From Kluyveromyces lactis (lineage: Eukaryota; Ascomycota; Saccharomycetes; Saccharomycetales; Saccharomycetaceae), in the NCBI RefSeq assembly GCF_000002515.2, contig NC_006041.1:1488001-1552000 (forward strand): DNA of 64,000 bases, read 5' to 3'. How positions within the stretch are numbered: position 1 is the stretch's first letter; every line of letters starts with the position of its first letter. A model generated the notes under the pieces. That model did not search any database. It worked only from the letters and a program-made list of their open reading frames with translations, and was not told the DNA's origin. The position numbers were made by a program, and so were the translations under genes. This document shows positions 39,770 through 50,168 of the stretch, piece after piece.

Positions 39770-41203
39770 TCATTTGCGTCTCGTTAAAACACTATTAGTC
39801 AAAAATTCTAGAGCTGAACGGGCATCGCTATTAGGCAATCCATTGCGTAAGTTCTGTAATGCTTTATTGCAGTAATCTTTAGCAAGTTCATTTGTTTTGC
39901 CCACACCGTCATACTTTTTCACAGCCAATGCAGCAGCCTCAACGTCACCAGGGTTAGAGAAGTTTCTTTTGATCAAAGGACCAAGAGATGGGTCCTCTCT
40001 CCATGCGAAAAGTACAGGGGCCGTTGCAATACCCAGTTCTAAATCAGCACCGGCTGGTTTCCCCAAATCCTTAGCGGAAATCGTGAAATCTAACATATCA
40101 TCGACCAGTTGGAAACAAATACCCAAATTCTTCCCAAACTCATAACACTCTTCAATGATTGGATCACGAACACCAGATAAGACTGCAGCAGCTCTACAAG
40201 ATTTTGAGATAAGAGCCGCAGTTTTCAAATAAGTCTTGTGCAAGTAATAATCGAATGCCATATCAACTAATTGATCATGTGACAGTTGAGTCCCATTGGT
40301 TGTACTAGAAGTTGGTACCCTGTATTCATGTTCAGTTAGTTCAAACTTGGTTGGTGGTGGTGGAATATGTTGTGTGCCATTGTTGAAAGTGGTGTGATCG
40401 GCATCGATTGCGGTATTCTTCAATTGCATAAATTCACCTTCAACCAAGTTGGCAATACTGTTGGAGACTAGTTCGACGACTTCTGGATTTCTCAATCTAG
40501 AAATTGCTACAGTGGCTCTGCCTAACATGAAATCACCTGCTAACACGGCCATCTTATTTGTGAATGCGATGTTTCCACTTGGTCTACCACGTCTTGTGTC
40601 CGAATGGTCAATGACATCGTCATGAAGCAAAGATGCAGTATGAATCATTTCCACAATTTCTGCAAGTCTTCTCTGTTTTGGAAGGATGCCCCTTGCTCTA
40701 TCAAACTCTTGGGGCAATGGTTCCGGACCCTTAGTTAGTGGATTCAATGGTTTAATGCCATGTAGAATATGCAATGGAGAAATGCTTGCCGGTACGTTTT
40801 CGAAAAGTCGAGAGTGTTGCACTTTAGAATATACGGGATCTTCCGGAACATCTGTGTAATCAATCTTGATGCGATCTCTTTCTTCCAGTGGAATCTGCGA
40901 TAGTGCTCTTGAGAGTAATAAAACAAGCATAGGTCTAACTTTTTTACCTTCTGCCTCAAAGTAGTAACCTGAAATTCGGTTTAGCAATGGATGGCCTGAA
41001 CCAATTAGTGTAACTATGTTTTTCGCCAATGTGTTCATTTCATTTGATACTAATGATACTGGGTTATTCAACAATGCCTTTGGAGTTACCAATCTAGCCG
41101 CAGTGTTCAAAGCAGTTGCAAAAGAAGATTTGTATCTATATGAAAGTAACGAAGAAACTTCGCCCTTTGATAAAGACCTTCTGACAGCAGCAGATCTCAA
41201 CAT
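39770..41203 (-). CDS. COQ1: Coq1, mitochondrial polyprenyl diphosphate synthase
   Basis: This 477-residue trans-prenyltransferase has a Ser/Arg-rich mitochondrial presequence (MLRSAAVRRSLSKGEVSSL). The first Asp-rich motif is in HTASLLHDDVIDHSDTRRG (DDxxD) and the second is LVDDMLDFT. The GKKVRPML substrate-binding element is also present. It makes the isoprenoid tail of ubiquinone in the matrix. S. cerevisiae Coq1 (YBR003W) is 473 residues. A Thr/Pro-rich insert with a PPPPT run (about 283-310) interrupts the domain. Confidence 0.96.
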   Translation of the reverse strand: MLRSAAVRRSLSKGEVSSLLSYRYKSSFATALNTAARLVTPKALLNNPVSLVSNEMNTLAKNIVTLIGSGHPLLNRISGYYFEAEGKKVRPMLVLLLSRALSQIPLEERDRIKIDYTDVPEDPVYSKVQHSRLFENVPASISPLHILHGIKPLNPLTKGPEPLPQEFDRARGILPKQRRLAEIVEMIHTASLLHDDVIDHSDTRRGRPSGNIAFTNKMAVLAGDFMLGRATVAISRLRNPEVVELVSNSIANLVEGEFMQLKNTAIDADHTTFNNGTQHIPPPPTKFELTEHEYRVPTSSTTNGTQLSHDQLVDMAFDYYLHKTYLKTAALISKSCRAAAVLSGVRDPIIEECYEFGKNLGICFQLVDDMLDFTISAKDLGKPAGADLELGIATAPVLFAWREDPSLGPLIKRNFSNPGDVEAAALAVKKYDGVGKTNELAKDYCNKALQNLRNGLPNSDARSALEFLTNSVLTRRK

Positions 41204-42034
41204 CGTGTAATTATGGGTTAGAATTTTGTCAATTCAAAGGAAGAAATACGAAACCAAAACCAAATACAACAGACTTAGGAATAACAAAACCTAAAAAATG
41301 CCTGTAATATAAATGTACTATCGGTAAAATTCAGCGATAAAGTGAGCAATCTCGAGACAGTTGAGTGGTTGGACAAACTGAAAGTAAATAATATGAGTGA
41401 GATTCAGCCAATATCGATGTGAATAAATTAAATTAATTGCTAACGGTATTAAATTGCACGAAAGAGAAAAAAAACCTGCCGTTTCCTGGTAGCGATCTCA
41501 CAGTATACAATCGTAAACGAAAGGAAGAAGCGTATGCTGCAATGCAAAAGAGCCAAGTTGGATTGATGAGTACCACTCACTGTTAGTCTTATGTTTCTCA
41601 AAGTTTCCTATTCTTTTTCCTAAACCTCAGTTTCGATTTTTTTTCCTAAAGCTTCAACATCTTTTCCCTACTTGACACGGTATTGGCTAAACATGAAAAG
41701 ATGAAAAAACTAAAGAAAAAGAGGAAATCGATGAGTTTATGTGTTAAACGAATGAACTAATTCAATGAAAACGGGATGTTTATAGGTGCTAAAATATTCG
41801 CATACTAGCTGTACTAATTGCGGAAGATCACGGGTAATCGTATACTTTTTTGTTTACTCATAAGCTTTAGAGGGAACTTTTCTTTTCATCGGTTTGTTCT
41901 TTGGGCTAAATAACCAAACCTAATCCAGTGGCATAATAAGTCCCTTCCAAGTAATACACTTATTGCATCAGAAGGCGAATTGCTCTAATATTTTTTTTGA
42001 AACCTGAAATCCTTAGTCACAGGTATTAGAAACT
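41204..42034. promoter_or_regulatory. Divergent promoter COQ1 / RER2
   Basis: This is an 831-bp divergent A/T-rich spacer between two polyprenyl-synthesis genes. It has several A- and T-runs (around 41467, 41639, 41995) likely to exclude nucleosomes. I see no further gene or recognisable factor site. Confidence 0.4.
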
Positions 42035-42862
42035 ATGAGTGATTCGGGCAGTTTTCCTGGTTATAACCAGTTTTTAGAGATGGTGAAGACAACTTTGGCG
42101 AAAGTGATAAGAAGTTCGGACAAAGTACCGCAACATGTAGCGTTCATTATGGATGGTAACCGTAGGTTTGCTAAGAAGAATAACATGGAGGTCAATGAGG
42201 GACATAATGCTGGATTTGAAAGTATGTGTCGTATCCTTGAATTGTGTTATGAATCAGGGATGAAAGTTGCTACAGTATTTGCGTTCTCGATAGAGAATTT
42301 TAAGAGGAGTACGTTTGAAGTGAACTGGCTGATGGAATTGGCAAAGGATAAGATTAAGCAGATATCTCAGCATGGAGAATTAGCGGAGCAATATGGTATT
42401 AAAGTTCAAATCATTGGAGATAGGTCGTTATTACCGGCTGACGTTTTGAAAGAAGTGGAGTTAGCGGAAGAAATTACTATGAATAATTCAAGGGCAGTAT
42501 TGAACATATGCTTCCCATATACAGGGAGAGAAGAGATCGTGCATTCAATACAGGGAATAATGAAAGAAACGGCCATGGGGGAAATTGATTATAGAGACAT
42601 TGACGAACAAACGATAGAGGATCATTTATATACACAGGGTCAGCCACCTGTGGAGCTTTTGATAAGAACAAGTGGAGTCACCAGGCTCAGCGATTTTTTG
42701 CTATGGCAACTAAGTAACAGAGGATGTACCATTGAGCTGGTAGATTGTCTCTGGCCGGAGTTCACGCCATTTAGCATGCTTAAAATATTGATAAAATTTG
42801 CATTTAAGAAGACATACTCCCCCTCTAATGAAGAAGACGATGAGTTAAAAAAGAAAAAATAA
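42035..42862 (+). CDS. RER2: Rer2, cis-prenyltransferase (dehydrodolichyl diphosphate synthase)
   Basis: This 275-residue UPP/DHDDS-family enzyme has the catalytic motif [15 protein letters not shown], the [11 protein letters not shown] motif, [14 protein letters not shown], the [17 protein letters not shown] motif and the terminal LWPEF box. It makes the long-chain polyprenol for dolichol in the ER and lipid particles. S. cerevisiae has Rer2 (YBR002C, 286 residues) and Srt1; position between COQ1 and YRB1/NTH1 identifies RER2. A lysine-rich C-terminus (LKKKKK type) could be ER-retentive (inference). Confidence 0.96.
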   Translation: MSDSGSFPGYNQFLEMVKTTLAKVIRSSDKVPQHVAFIMDGNRRFAKKNNMEVNEGHNAGFESMCRILELCYESGMKVATVFAFSIENFKRSTFEVNWLMELAKDKIKQISQHGELAEQYGIKVQIIGDRSLLPADVLKEVELAEEITMNNSRAVLNICFPYTGREEIVHSIQGIMKETAMGEIDYRDIDEQTIEDHLYTQGQPPVELLIRTSGVTRLSDFLLWQLSNRGCTIELVDCLWPEFTPFSMLKILIKFAFKKTYSPSNEEDDELKKKK

Positions 42863-43242
42863 AATGACTGTTGAGATCTGGAGCTTTTCACCTCACTAAT
42901 ACTTACATTAACATTAATCTGCATACTTTTCAACTATACAAGTAACCTTGAAGGGATATACTTAGTTTGATTGTCATCACACAAATTTTTTTTTGATTTA
43001 TTATATCCCAATTGGATTTGCATTAGACGTTCGTTCAACACCAACTTAAATAGCGTACCAAATATAAAACACAGGCCCGACGATAGTCTCACTCACTACA
43101 CTACCCTTGGGCCTCACTGATTCCTTTTAACTTGGGGTTGTATTAACAATTTATATATGAATATATAACATCATTATACGTGTATTTGCTATTATTTGGA
43201 TAAATGGGAAGAGAGAGGCAAAAGCTTATATAAAAGCCCACG
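42863..43242. other. Convergent 3' spacer RER2 / YRB1
   Basis: This is a 380-bp A/T-rich spacer between convergent genes; nothing beyond 3'-end type sequence is seen. Confidence 0.4.
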
Positions 43243-43854
43243 CTAATCCTTCTTGTTGACATTTTGAGCCTTTTCGAACTCCTCTTTAAATTTGTCGGCG
43301 TTTTCCTTGTTACCGAATCTGATAGCGAAGGTGAACGCTTCTGGTTGGCCTTCAGCAATGTCCGCAGTACAAGTGTAAACCCAGGATCTATCAGAACCAA
43401 CATTTGGCTTCAAGACGTATTCTGGGGCGATTATATGGTTAGCACATACCTTCAAGGTCTTGTCTCTTCTCATCAAAAGTCTGACCTTCTTAGTTTCCTT
43501 GTGTTGCAAGAACTTAACATCACCAGTACCTCTTTCTTTCCATTCTTTAGCTTCACCATCAAATCTAAATAGCTTGGCTCTGACCTTGAATAGAACCTCC
43601 TCGTTTTCTTCGTTAGTCTTCACGTCAACTTTTTCCAACGTAACGACTGGCTCAAAGTGCACGTCAGGGGACTCTGGAGCATCCTCTTCGTCCTTTCCTG
43701 TCGTTTCAGTTTCAGCCTTGCCAGATTCTTCTTCTTCCTTCTTCACTTCTGGTTCTTCCTTCTTCACTTCTGGTTTCTTACCACCAAACATAGAAAATAC
43801 AGAGGCAGTTGGTGGTTTAGGAACATTTTCAGTATTCTTATTCTCTTCAGACAT
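43243..43854 (-). CDS. YRB1: Yrb1, Ran-binding protein (RanBP1)
   Basis: This 203-residue protein has an N-terminal Lys/Glu-rich low-complexity region with two copies of PEVKKEE (about 28-42). A single Ran-binding domain follows at about 65-200, with hallmark motifs [25 protein letters not shown] and [17 protein letters not shown]. Yrb1 stimulates RanGAP-mediated GTP hydrolysis on Ran/Gsp1 in the cytoplasm, completing nuclear transport cycles. S. cerevisiae Yrb1 (YDR002W) is 201 residues. Divergent from the trehalase gene as YDR002W is from YDR001C. Confidence 0.97.
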   Translation of the reverse strand: MSEENKNTENVPKPPTASVFSMFGGKKPEVKKEEPEVKKEEEESGKAETETTGKDEEDAPESPDVHFEPVVTLEKVDVKTNEENEEVLFKVRAKLFRFDGEAKEWKERGTGDVKFLQHKETKKVRLLMRRDKTLKVCANHIIAPEYVLKPNVGSDRSWVYTCTADIAEGQPEAFTFAIRFGNKENADKFKEEFEKAQNVNKKD

Positions 43855-45053
43855 TTTTTAACTTAATATATGGTACTGATATTCGTGAGAGATCAACGTA
43901 TTCCACTGAACTTTTGTTGTTATAATTAATAACTGGAAACTAATTGACAACCGGTACAAGAAATTCGTAGACTTGTATCAAATGCTTCTAATTTTGGAAG
44001 AAAACTTGGACAAGGATATGAATATACATTTGTATAATTATCAACAATTAACCAAAAGACTATCATCTATTAAAGCTTTATTTCGGAATAAGCTTCAAAA
44101 CTTTTGAACAATTTTTTTTGGTTTGATAATATGTCCGGGTAACTATTTCATTAACGCTTGTTTCAAGTTGGGTAAACTTTGGCTTATTGAATATGTTAGT
44201 GGAAGATTCATTGGAGTTATGTCATGTGAAGAGTATCCTAATTGATTCCTCGGGTTTTGATCAGCGTCATAGAATAGATTCTATATTTTTTTTCTATCAG
44301 AACATAACCATCGCAGCTGTTTCAATTTCTAAACGAAAGGCAAAGCTCGATTATCAAAAGAACCGTCCGGTGATAAAATGTGTGAGAATCAATACCACAT
44401 CTAACAAGTTTAAAATTTGTGCATCGAAAAGTAATTACCAGCAGGATACCTGGGGATCTGTTTGGTATCCCCGTTGTCAATTGACTACGTCTTGGCTACT
44501 CGATACTCATCAGGTGTTGCATTGCAAAAGTCCGCAGATCATCCGAACTCTGCAGAAACCTGCGTAGCGGTGATGTCGAAGTTTATCCGTAATTATAAAG
44601 AAACAAGAAGAGAGGATTCCTGTATATTGGAAAGGATCAAAAGGAAAGAGATGAAAAGAAAAGCTTCATAAAGCATAGAAAGAAAAAAAAAAAGGGAAAG
44701 GACAATTAAAGAAACGTCTACCTTGTTATTTATCCGATTCAAGGTATTGTGTATATATACACGGACCTTCCTCACTTAGTTTTATCTTCAAACAGTGAAG
44801 TGTCCAAGTCAGAGCTTCTGTTTCACTTGAGTGCATTAGGACAGAAACTAGCAATCTATTCATAAGCATTCTGTGTGAATCGCAACTGAATAATATATTT
44901 TACTAATTGCACAAACGTTGAAGGTACCCTTTAGCGAAGGATTGATATCATTTAATCCCTAAAGATAATATAGGGAAAACTGGATATCTTTTCAGTATAA
45001 TATACGGGCGTCAGCGACACGCTTTATCCTGGCAGTGCAATAGATCATACATA
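43855..45053. promoter_or_regulatory. Divergent promoter YRB1 / NTH1
   Basis: This is a 1.2-kb divergent spacer. It has an imperfect inverted repeat around AAGCTTTATTTCGGAATAAG at about 44079-44101, and a TATA-like GTATATATACACG near 44750-44762. A frame of about 124 codons from the ATG at 44193 shows no protein-like features. No CCCCT stress elements are obvious. Confidence 0.4.
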
Positions 45054-47318
45054 ATGGATGGCAAAGTAAATAATAACCCACCACGTTCTAGACATAGAAG
45101 AACTTCTTCATTAGAAGAAGTAGTGGATCCTTTTTCCACTCCTGATGTGTATTATGGGCCAAAAAGTGATCCTTCAAAGCTTTTGAGCAAAAATAGGTTT
45201 ACCCGTACTAGAACATTTAGTGTTGCGGAACCCGGTGGTGGTAAGGGACATTCTTCGTCTTATACTTCCCCTTATTTCGATACTACAGTGCCTCTACGGC
45301 GTAGAGGCTCTGAAGACGATTCGTATAGTGCAAGTCAAGGTCAGAGAAGATTTTACATCGAGGATGTGGATAAGACGCTAAAGGAGTTGTTAGCCAGTGA
45401 GGATACCGATGGGAACTACCAAATTACTATAGAGGATACTGGTCCAAAAGTTATCAGGGTTGGTACTGTAAATTCGAACGGTTACAAGCATGTGCATATT
45501 AGGGGTACCTATATGCTTTCAAACCTTTTGCAAGAGTTGACTTTAGCCAAACTTTTCAATAGGAAACAGGTTATCTTGGATGAGGCAAGATTGAATGAAA
45601 ATCCAGTTAACAGGATGACAAGACTGATTAGTGGTCAATTTTGGAAATCATTGACAAGAAGAATTGACTCTAACAATATCGCAAAGATTGCGTACGACAC
45701 CAAGATCGATACACCAAAGGCGAAAAACCCTAGAATCTATGTCCCATACAATTGCCAAGATGAATATCAACAATTGGTCCAATGGTCTGAAATGGACCCA
45801 TCGTTACAACTTGAAGTCAATTATTTGCCAAAGGACATTACTCCTGAATTTGTGAAATCCCTAAATGATAAACCGGGGCTTTTATGTTTGGCAATGGAAT
45901 CGCATATGGATCCAGTCACTGGTGAGGAAACGTGGGTTGGGTTTCCTTATGCGGTTCCTGGTGGTCGTTTTAATGAACTTTATGGGTGGGATTCCTATTT
46001 CATGGCATTAGGTCTCTTAGAGAGTAACAAATTGGATGTTGCCAGAGGTATGGTTGAACACTTCATCTTCGAAATTGATCACTATGGGAAAATCTTGAAT
46101 GCTAACAGATCGTACTATTTATGTAGATCACAGCCACCCTTCCTAACAGATATGGCACTACAGGTGTGTAGGAAGATGGGTGGAGATAAAAACCCGGTAG
46201 CTGTTGATCTATTGAGAAGGGCCTTTAAAGCGGCTATCAAAGAATATTTAACTGTTTGGACGGCTAGTCCAAGACTAGATGAAAAGACAGGTCTTTCGTG
46301 TTATCATCCTGATGGTATTGGTATTCCACCAGAGACAGAGCCTGGTCACTTTGACTCCATTTTGAGGAAATATGCTGAAAAATACAATGTCTCCATACCT
46401 GAATTCAGAGATCTTTACAATTCACAGAAGGTTCACGAACCAGATTTGGATGTTTTCTTCTTACATGATCGTGGTGTAAGAGAAAGTGGTCATGACACCA
46501 CGTATAGGTTTGAAAATGTTTGTGCTTATCTAGCCACGATTGATTTGAATTCGTTGTTATATAAGTATGAAGTGGACATTGCCTATGTTATCAAGAAATA
46601 CTTTGGGGATAATTTCGAAGGATTGCCAGAAGGTCATAGAACTTCTAACGACTGGGAGAAGTTGGCTGAAGTTAGAAAGGAAAGAATTGACAAATATCTA
46701 TGGGATGAAGAAACTGGTTTCTACTACGACTATAATGTAAAGACTGAGAAAAGAACGAGTTATGAATCAGTTACAACATTCTGGGCCCTTTGGGCGGGGA
46801 TGTCTTCACAGGAGCAAGCACAAAGAATGGTTGAGAATGCCTTGCCAAAACTTGAGGAGTTCGGTGGATTGGTAGCATGTACTGCGCGCTCCCGTGGTGA
46901 GCTCAGTTTGGATAGACCAACAAGACAGTGGGACTATCCATTCGGTTGGGCTCCACATCAGATATTGGTTTGGGATGGTCTAGTCCGTTATGGTTATGAA
47001 AATCACACTAGACGCCTTGCTTATAGATGGTTGTTCTTAATGACAAAAGCATTCGTCGATTATAACGGGATTGTCGTTGAAAAATACGACGTCACAAGGG
47101 GTACAGACCCTCACAGAGTTGATGCTGAATATGGTAATCAAGGTGCAGACTTTAAAGGTGTTGCTACTGAGGGCTTCGGATGGGTGAATTCAAGTTACCT
47201 GTTAGGAATGAAGTATATGAATAATTTTGCCAGAAGGGCATTAGGTACTTGCGTCACTCCAAAAGTATTCTTTGGAAGACTACCACCAAAAGAAAAGAAG
47301 AAATATGGTTTAGAATGA
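45054..47318 (+). CDS. NTH1: Neutral trehalase
   Basis: This 754-residue GH37 enzyme carries the trehalase signatures [20 protein letters not shown] and [12 protein letters not shown]. The N-terminal regulatory segment has several PKA-type sites (RRTSS near 18, RTRTFS, RRRGS) and an EF-hand-like calcium loop ([16 protein letters not shown]) at about 113-130. Both features are typical of yeast neutral trehalases activated by PKA, 14-3-3 (Bmh) binding and calcium. It hydrolyses cytosolic trehalose to glucose. This single gene is the ancestor of S. cerevisiae NTH1 (YDR001C, 751 residues) and NTH2 (YBR001C). The sequence agrees with my recollection of the K. lactis enzyme, the main basis for the species suggestion. 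Confidence 0.97.
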   Translation: MDGKVNNNPPRSRHRRTSSLEEVVDPFSTPDVYYGPKSDPSKLLSKNRFTRTRTFSVAEPGGGKGHSSSYTSPYFDTTVPLRRRGSEDDSYSASQGQRRFYIEDVDKTLKELLASEDTDGNYQITIEDTGPKVIRVGTVNSNGYKHVHIRGTYMLSNLLQELTLAKLFNRKQVILDEARLNENPVNRMTRLISGQFWKSLTRRIDSNNIAKIAYDTKIDTPKAKNPRIYVPYNCQDEYQQLVQWSEMDPSLQLEVNYLPKDITPEFVKSLNDKPGLLCLAMESHMDPVTGEETWVGFPYAVPGGRFNELYGWDSYFMALGLLESNKLDVARGMVEHFIFEIDHYGKILNANRSYYLCRSQPPFLTDMALQVCRKMGGDKNPVAVDLLRRAFKAAIKEYLTVWTASPRLDEKTGLSCYHPDGIGIPPETEPGHFDSILRKYAEKYNVSIPEFRDLYNSQKVHEPDLDVFFLHDRGVRESGHDTTYRFENVCAYLATIDLNSLLYKYEVDIAYVIKKYFGDNFEGLPEGHRTSNDWEKLAEVRKERIDKYLWDEETGFYYDYNVKTEKRTSYESVTTFWALWAGMSSQEQAQRMVENALPKLEEFGGLVACTARSRGELSLDRPTRQWDYPFGWAPHQILVWDGLVRYGYENHTRRLAYRWLFLMTKAFVDYNGIVVEKYDVTRGTDPHRVDAEYGNQGADFKGVATEGFGWVNSSYLLGMKYMNNFARRALGTCVTPKVFFGRLPPKEKKKYGLE

Positions 47319-47736
47319 GGTTTCCATTTTCCTTTTCAACCCATCAACTCACTTCATTCACAGATGTATAGAGATATTCTTAATTTATCATATCATATAT
47401 TATAAGTTTCACTTGTTTGTAATCGTGATTGCACTCTGTACGGAATTCACATCGGCATGGCTCCTGAAATCCCGTTTGAATGCAAACAGAACGTCAGATG
47501 CTGATATTAACGTTGTTATAACCAAGTTTTTCGTCACGAAACAGGCTGACAGTTCAAGACACTCAAGAGACTTTGTGTCAGCGGTGTATAATTTGCAGAG
47601 TCAATGTATGATCAAACAAATACTGCCAGTTGCAGAGGCAACTGTTCACATTTCAAGAGATAGTTACTTGTTAGTTTACTTGCAGTTTCTCATTCAGTAA
47701 TGTTACATATGGATAATGGCTGTTCCATGATCTGAA
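47319..47736. other. NTH1 3' region / upstream of orphan gene
   Basis: This is a 418-bp spacer between tandem plus-strand genes. An open stretch from 47413 to 47700 starts at a non-ATG codon and shows no recognisable features. No centromere elements are seen. Confidence 0.4.
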
Positions 47737-48822
47737 ATGACTGATGAAAAGCCAGAGGAGGTGACCCATGCAAAAACTATTTCAGGCCGAGATAGAAGTA
47801 ATCTGATCACTGGTAAATTGGAAAAACAACCGCTTACTGATGGTGAAAGGAAACGGGATAGAATTAGAGCACATTTAAGACGACGAAATGATAAAATAGC
47901 TTCAACATTTCTAGACATGCAACAGAAATTGTTTGAAGATATGGATCATATCAAAACCCATTTACACAACAAAAAATTGGAGTTCAAGATTTCTACCAAG
48001 GAAACATTGAAAAGGTGGAAAGGTGAAGAAGCTTCTATTCATGGACCTATCACCTTAGAAATTGCCTCTGATGTGGAAAGCAGTTTTATAAAAAAGGCAG
48101 ACTGTGACACTTTCACAGTCAGCTATTTTCCAACAAATAATGGCTGGCGACAGTATACCCAAAACAGGACTCATGCCGAAGAAAGAGTAATGAACAATAG
48201 TATTTTCAAAACTGACGAAACCAGGATTGACCATACAGATCACAGTGTTTCAGCTGATTATCCACATCTGAAATCTTCATTAAAAGACGAATCTGTCGAA
48301 TATTTTTCAAATGATCAATCTTTCGTTCGATATATTGATGCCAGGTTCGATTCAGAAAGTATAGGATCTACAAATTCGTCAGAGAAACAAACTCTCTGTT
48401 CTTCAATCAACACAAGCAAAATCATTTATCCAAGTATGGCTGGAGCTCAGTTTGATGGTGATCCAATGCCTCTTTTAGATCATCCGAATTTGACACACTT
48501 CAGTGGTTTTTTGGCTGAAAATGATTCTGTTGAACCTTCTCTTGAAAATGACAAGGACATGCAGACAGAAAACTTGTCTAATACGATCAATTCATCTGAC
48601 ACTACGAAGAAATTCTTAGCTTGGGAATATAAGGATGATAAATTTGTTAAAGTACCGTGTACCCCTCCAAATGAAGATAACGTTGAATGGGACATTGATC
48701 ACTGTCATTACTACAAACAATTCTCACTAAAGGAAAAGTTGAAAAAAAAACGGTTACGCGCAGCGGAGAAGATGTACTCCTGGGTGAGACATAACTACTT
48801 AAAGGACTCCGTCTCATATTAA
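47737..48822 (+). CDS. Unrecognised 361-residue protein at the ancestral centromere locus
   Basis: I do not recognise this gene. An ATG-initiated frame encodes 361 residues. A basic/helical N-terminal third (GERKRDRIRAHLRRRNDKIA, then FLDMQQKLFEDMDHIKTHLH) is likely to form a coiled coil or bind nucleic acid. The middle is acidic and Ser-rich with no predicted fold. The C-terminus is conserved-looking and basic/aromatic (EWDIDHCHYYKQFSLKEKLKKK; RAAEKMYSWVRHNYL). There is no signal peptide or membrane segment. It lies between NTH1 and ECM15, the interval that holds CEN2/CEN4 in S. cerevisiae, which has no gene here. It may be a fast-evolving or lineage-specific gene. Confidence 0.7.
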   Translation: MTDEKPEEVTHAKTISGRDRSNLITGKLEKQPLTDGERKRDRIRAHLRRRNDKIASTFLDMQQKLFEDMDHIKTHLHNKKLEFKISTKETLKRWKGEEASIHGPITLEIASDVESSFIKKADCDTFTVSYFPTNNGWRQYTQNRTHAEERVMNNSIFKTDETRIDHTDHSVSADYPHLKSSLKDESVEYFSNDQSFVRYIDARFDSESIGSTNSSEKQTLCSSINTSKIIYPSMAGAQFDGDPMPLLDHPNLTHFSGFLAENDSVEPSLENDKDMQTENLSNTINSSDTTKKFLAWEYKDDKFVKVPCTPPNEDNVEWDIDHCHYYKQFSLKEKLKKKRLRAAEKMYSWVRHNYLKDSVSY

Positions 48823-49445
48823 AGTGATTAAGTGCATAATACTGATTATCAGTAAATATTCTATTTTTCTTATTGGAAATTAAGTTATCCATCGTAATTA
48901 AAGCAAAGTTATATACAAAATCTCAATTGACTTCATTACTGATATCCTCTGTGCTCAATAGAATTTCAACAGCAGATGCATTCAATTTGGAGAAGGTAAA
49001 CAGGCAGCATAGTATCCTGGCTGTATTATTTGTATAATTTGTTATTTTAGATAATAAATGTCATTTTGAAGCTTTAAAAAATAAAATAGTTTGGCATAGC
49101 ACCTTTATGAATTGATTCCTAATAAAAACTGATTTCAAAAATAACCAATGCCAGTGACTAACTGTAACAAATTGTTAGAATAAAAGAAAACAAACCATTA
49201 ACAATTTGGCATCATTCGGCAGTAATTTTCAAGTCTTTGGAGAAATTTTATTTACTGTTATAAATACTGACGTTCTTCTTTATTTTACCTTCATTCAGTT
49301 TTTTGATGGATTTTCATCATCATATCATATGCCTTAAAATTAAAAATAAAGGTTTAAAAACCGCAATGTTGCAAAGACAACCTTCAACAACGTGATCCCC
49401 TTATATCATCTCAAATAGAAGGCTAAGAGTAACTAAGCCCCAACA
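48823..49445. other. A/T-rich spacer at ancestral centromere position
   Basis: This 623-bp very A/T-rich gap lies between the orphan gene and ECM15. No CDEI (RTCACRTG) or CDEIII (TTTCCGAA-type) element is intact. The nearest resemblances are ATCACGTT on the minus strand at about 49389-49396 and a minus-strand CCGAA at 49215-49219, about 165-170 bp apart. The sequence between them is only moderately A/T-rich. It also contains the ECM15 promoter. Confidence 0.5.
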
Positions 49446-49886
49446 ATGCCATCAATCCCTACATTAGCTGATGTGTGTATGGTACCTGTATGTTGAATAC
49501 TAGAACTACTATCATCGCCACTTTATATTCTATTTTTTTTTACTAACGCATTCACTATTCTATATGAACTTATGATTGCAACATATCATACGTTCTTGGA
49601 TAAACGTAAACAGCTCGGTACCGGATCTCCAAGTGTTTCTGACTTTGTCACTAAGATCGAAAAGAAGATCAGAGAATCTCCATTGAAAAGCACTCTACAC
49701 AGTGCAGGCACTACTATTGAGGGTCCATGGGATGATGTTATGAAATTGATCGGTGAACTTCATGAATATAGTCATGAATTAGGGTACGTTAGGGTTCATA
49801 CTGATATCAGGGTTGGAACCCGTACCGATAAAGTCCAAACTGCAGAAGACAAGGTCAATGCTGTTCTGTCCAAGTTGGATCAATGA
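49446..49886 (+). CDS. ECM15: Ecm15 (MTH1187/UPF0045 family), two exons
   Basis: The gene is spliced: exon 1 is 49446-49487 ([14 protein letters not shown]) and exon 2 is 49614-49886, joining in phase 0 to [18 protein letters not shown]. The product is 104 residues, the length of S. cerevisiae Ecm15 (YBL001C), whose N-terminus (ADVCMVPIGT) aligns across the junction. Family core motifs [19 protein letters not shown] and [17 protein letters not shown] are intact. It is a small ferredoxin-like, thiamine-binding-type fold protein of unclear role, linked to the cell wall by mutant phenotype. Without splicing the frame would begin inside the intron at a Met unrelated to the family. I recall no intron in the S. 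cerevisiae gene. Confidence 0.95.
49488..49613 (+). other. Spliceosomal intron in ECM15
   Basis: This 126-nt intron has 5' splice site GTATGT (49488-49493), a T-run and branch point TACTAAC (49541-49547), and 3' splice site CAG (49611-49613), with no AG between branch point and acceptor. The first in-frame codons read Val-Cys-stop, so removal is required for the protein. Confidence 0.95.
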
Positions 49887-50168
49887 TGGGATTTTTTTTA
49901 ATAGTATAGTAAGTTTTCTCTAATATTCATCTATTGTATTTAGAGACGTTTTTCTAATGAACTGGAATATATTTTTAAATTTAAATTACAATTTAAGTTT
50001 ACTTAGTCTACACGGTATTTGGGTAATATAGGCCCATAGGAAACCCCCGTAAGCCTTTGATCTAATAATACAATTTCCCATTAAAATGGAAAGATAAAAA
50101 AAATTGATGTGAAGTTAAATTTGTAAATCCGAAGCCTAATAAAAACAAAGCATCTTTTGATAGTTTGT

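Noticed and set aside
44079-44101. Minus-strand TTATTCCGAAATAA as centromere element CDEIII
   Set aside because: The flanks do not match the CDEIII consensus and no CDEI lies at the right distance. It is also on the wrong side of NTH1; it is simply the centre of an imperfect inverted repeat.
44193-44567. Open frame of about 124 codons in the YRB1-NTH1 spacer
   Set aside because: It has no recognisable domain, a composition typical of translated A/T-rich spacer, and overlapping alternative frames. It lies within a divergent promoter.
47413-47700. Open frame upstream of the 361-codon orphan gene
   Set aside because: It begins at TTG rather than ATG, and has no protein-like features and no splice signals that would join it to the next gene.
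49572-49613. ATG at 49572 as the ECM15 start
   Set aside because: It lies inside an intron with perfect splice signals. The family N-terminus is encoded by the upstream exon at 49446.
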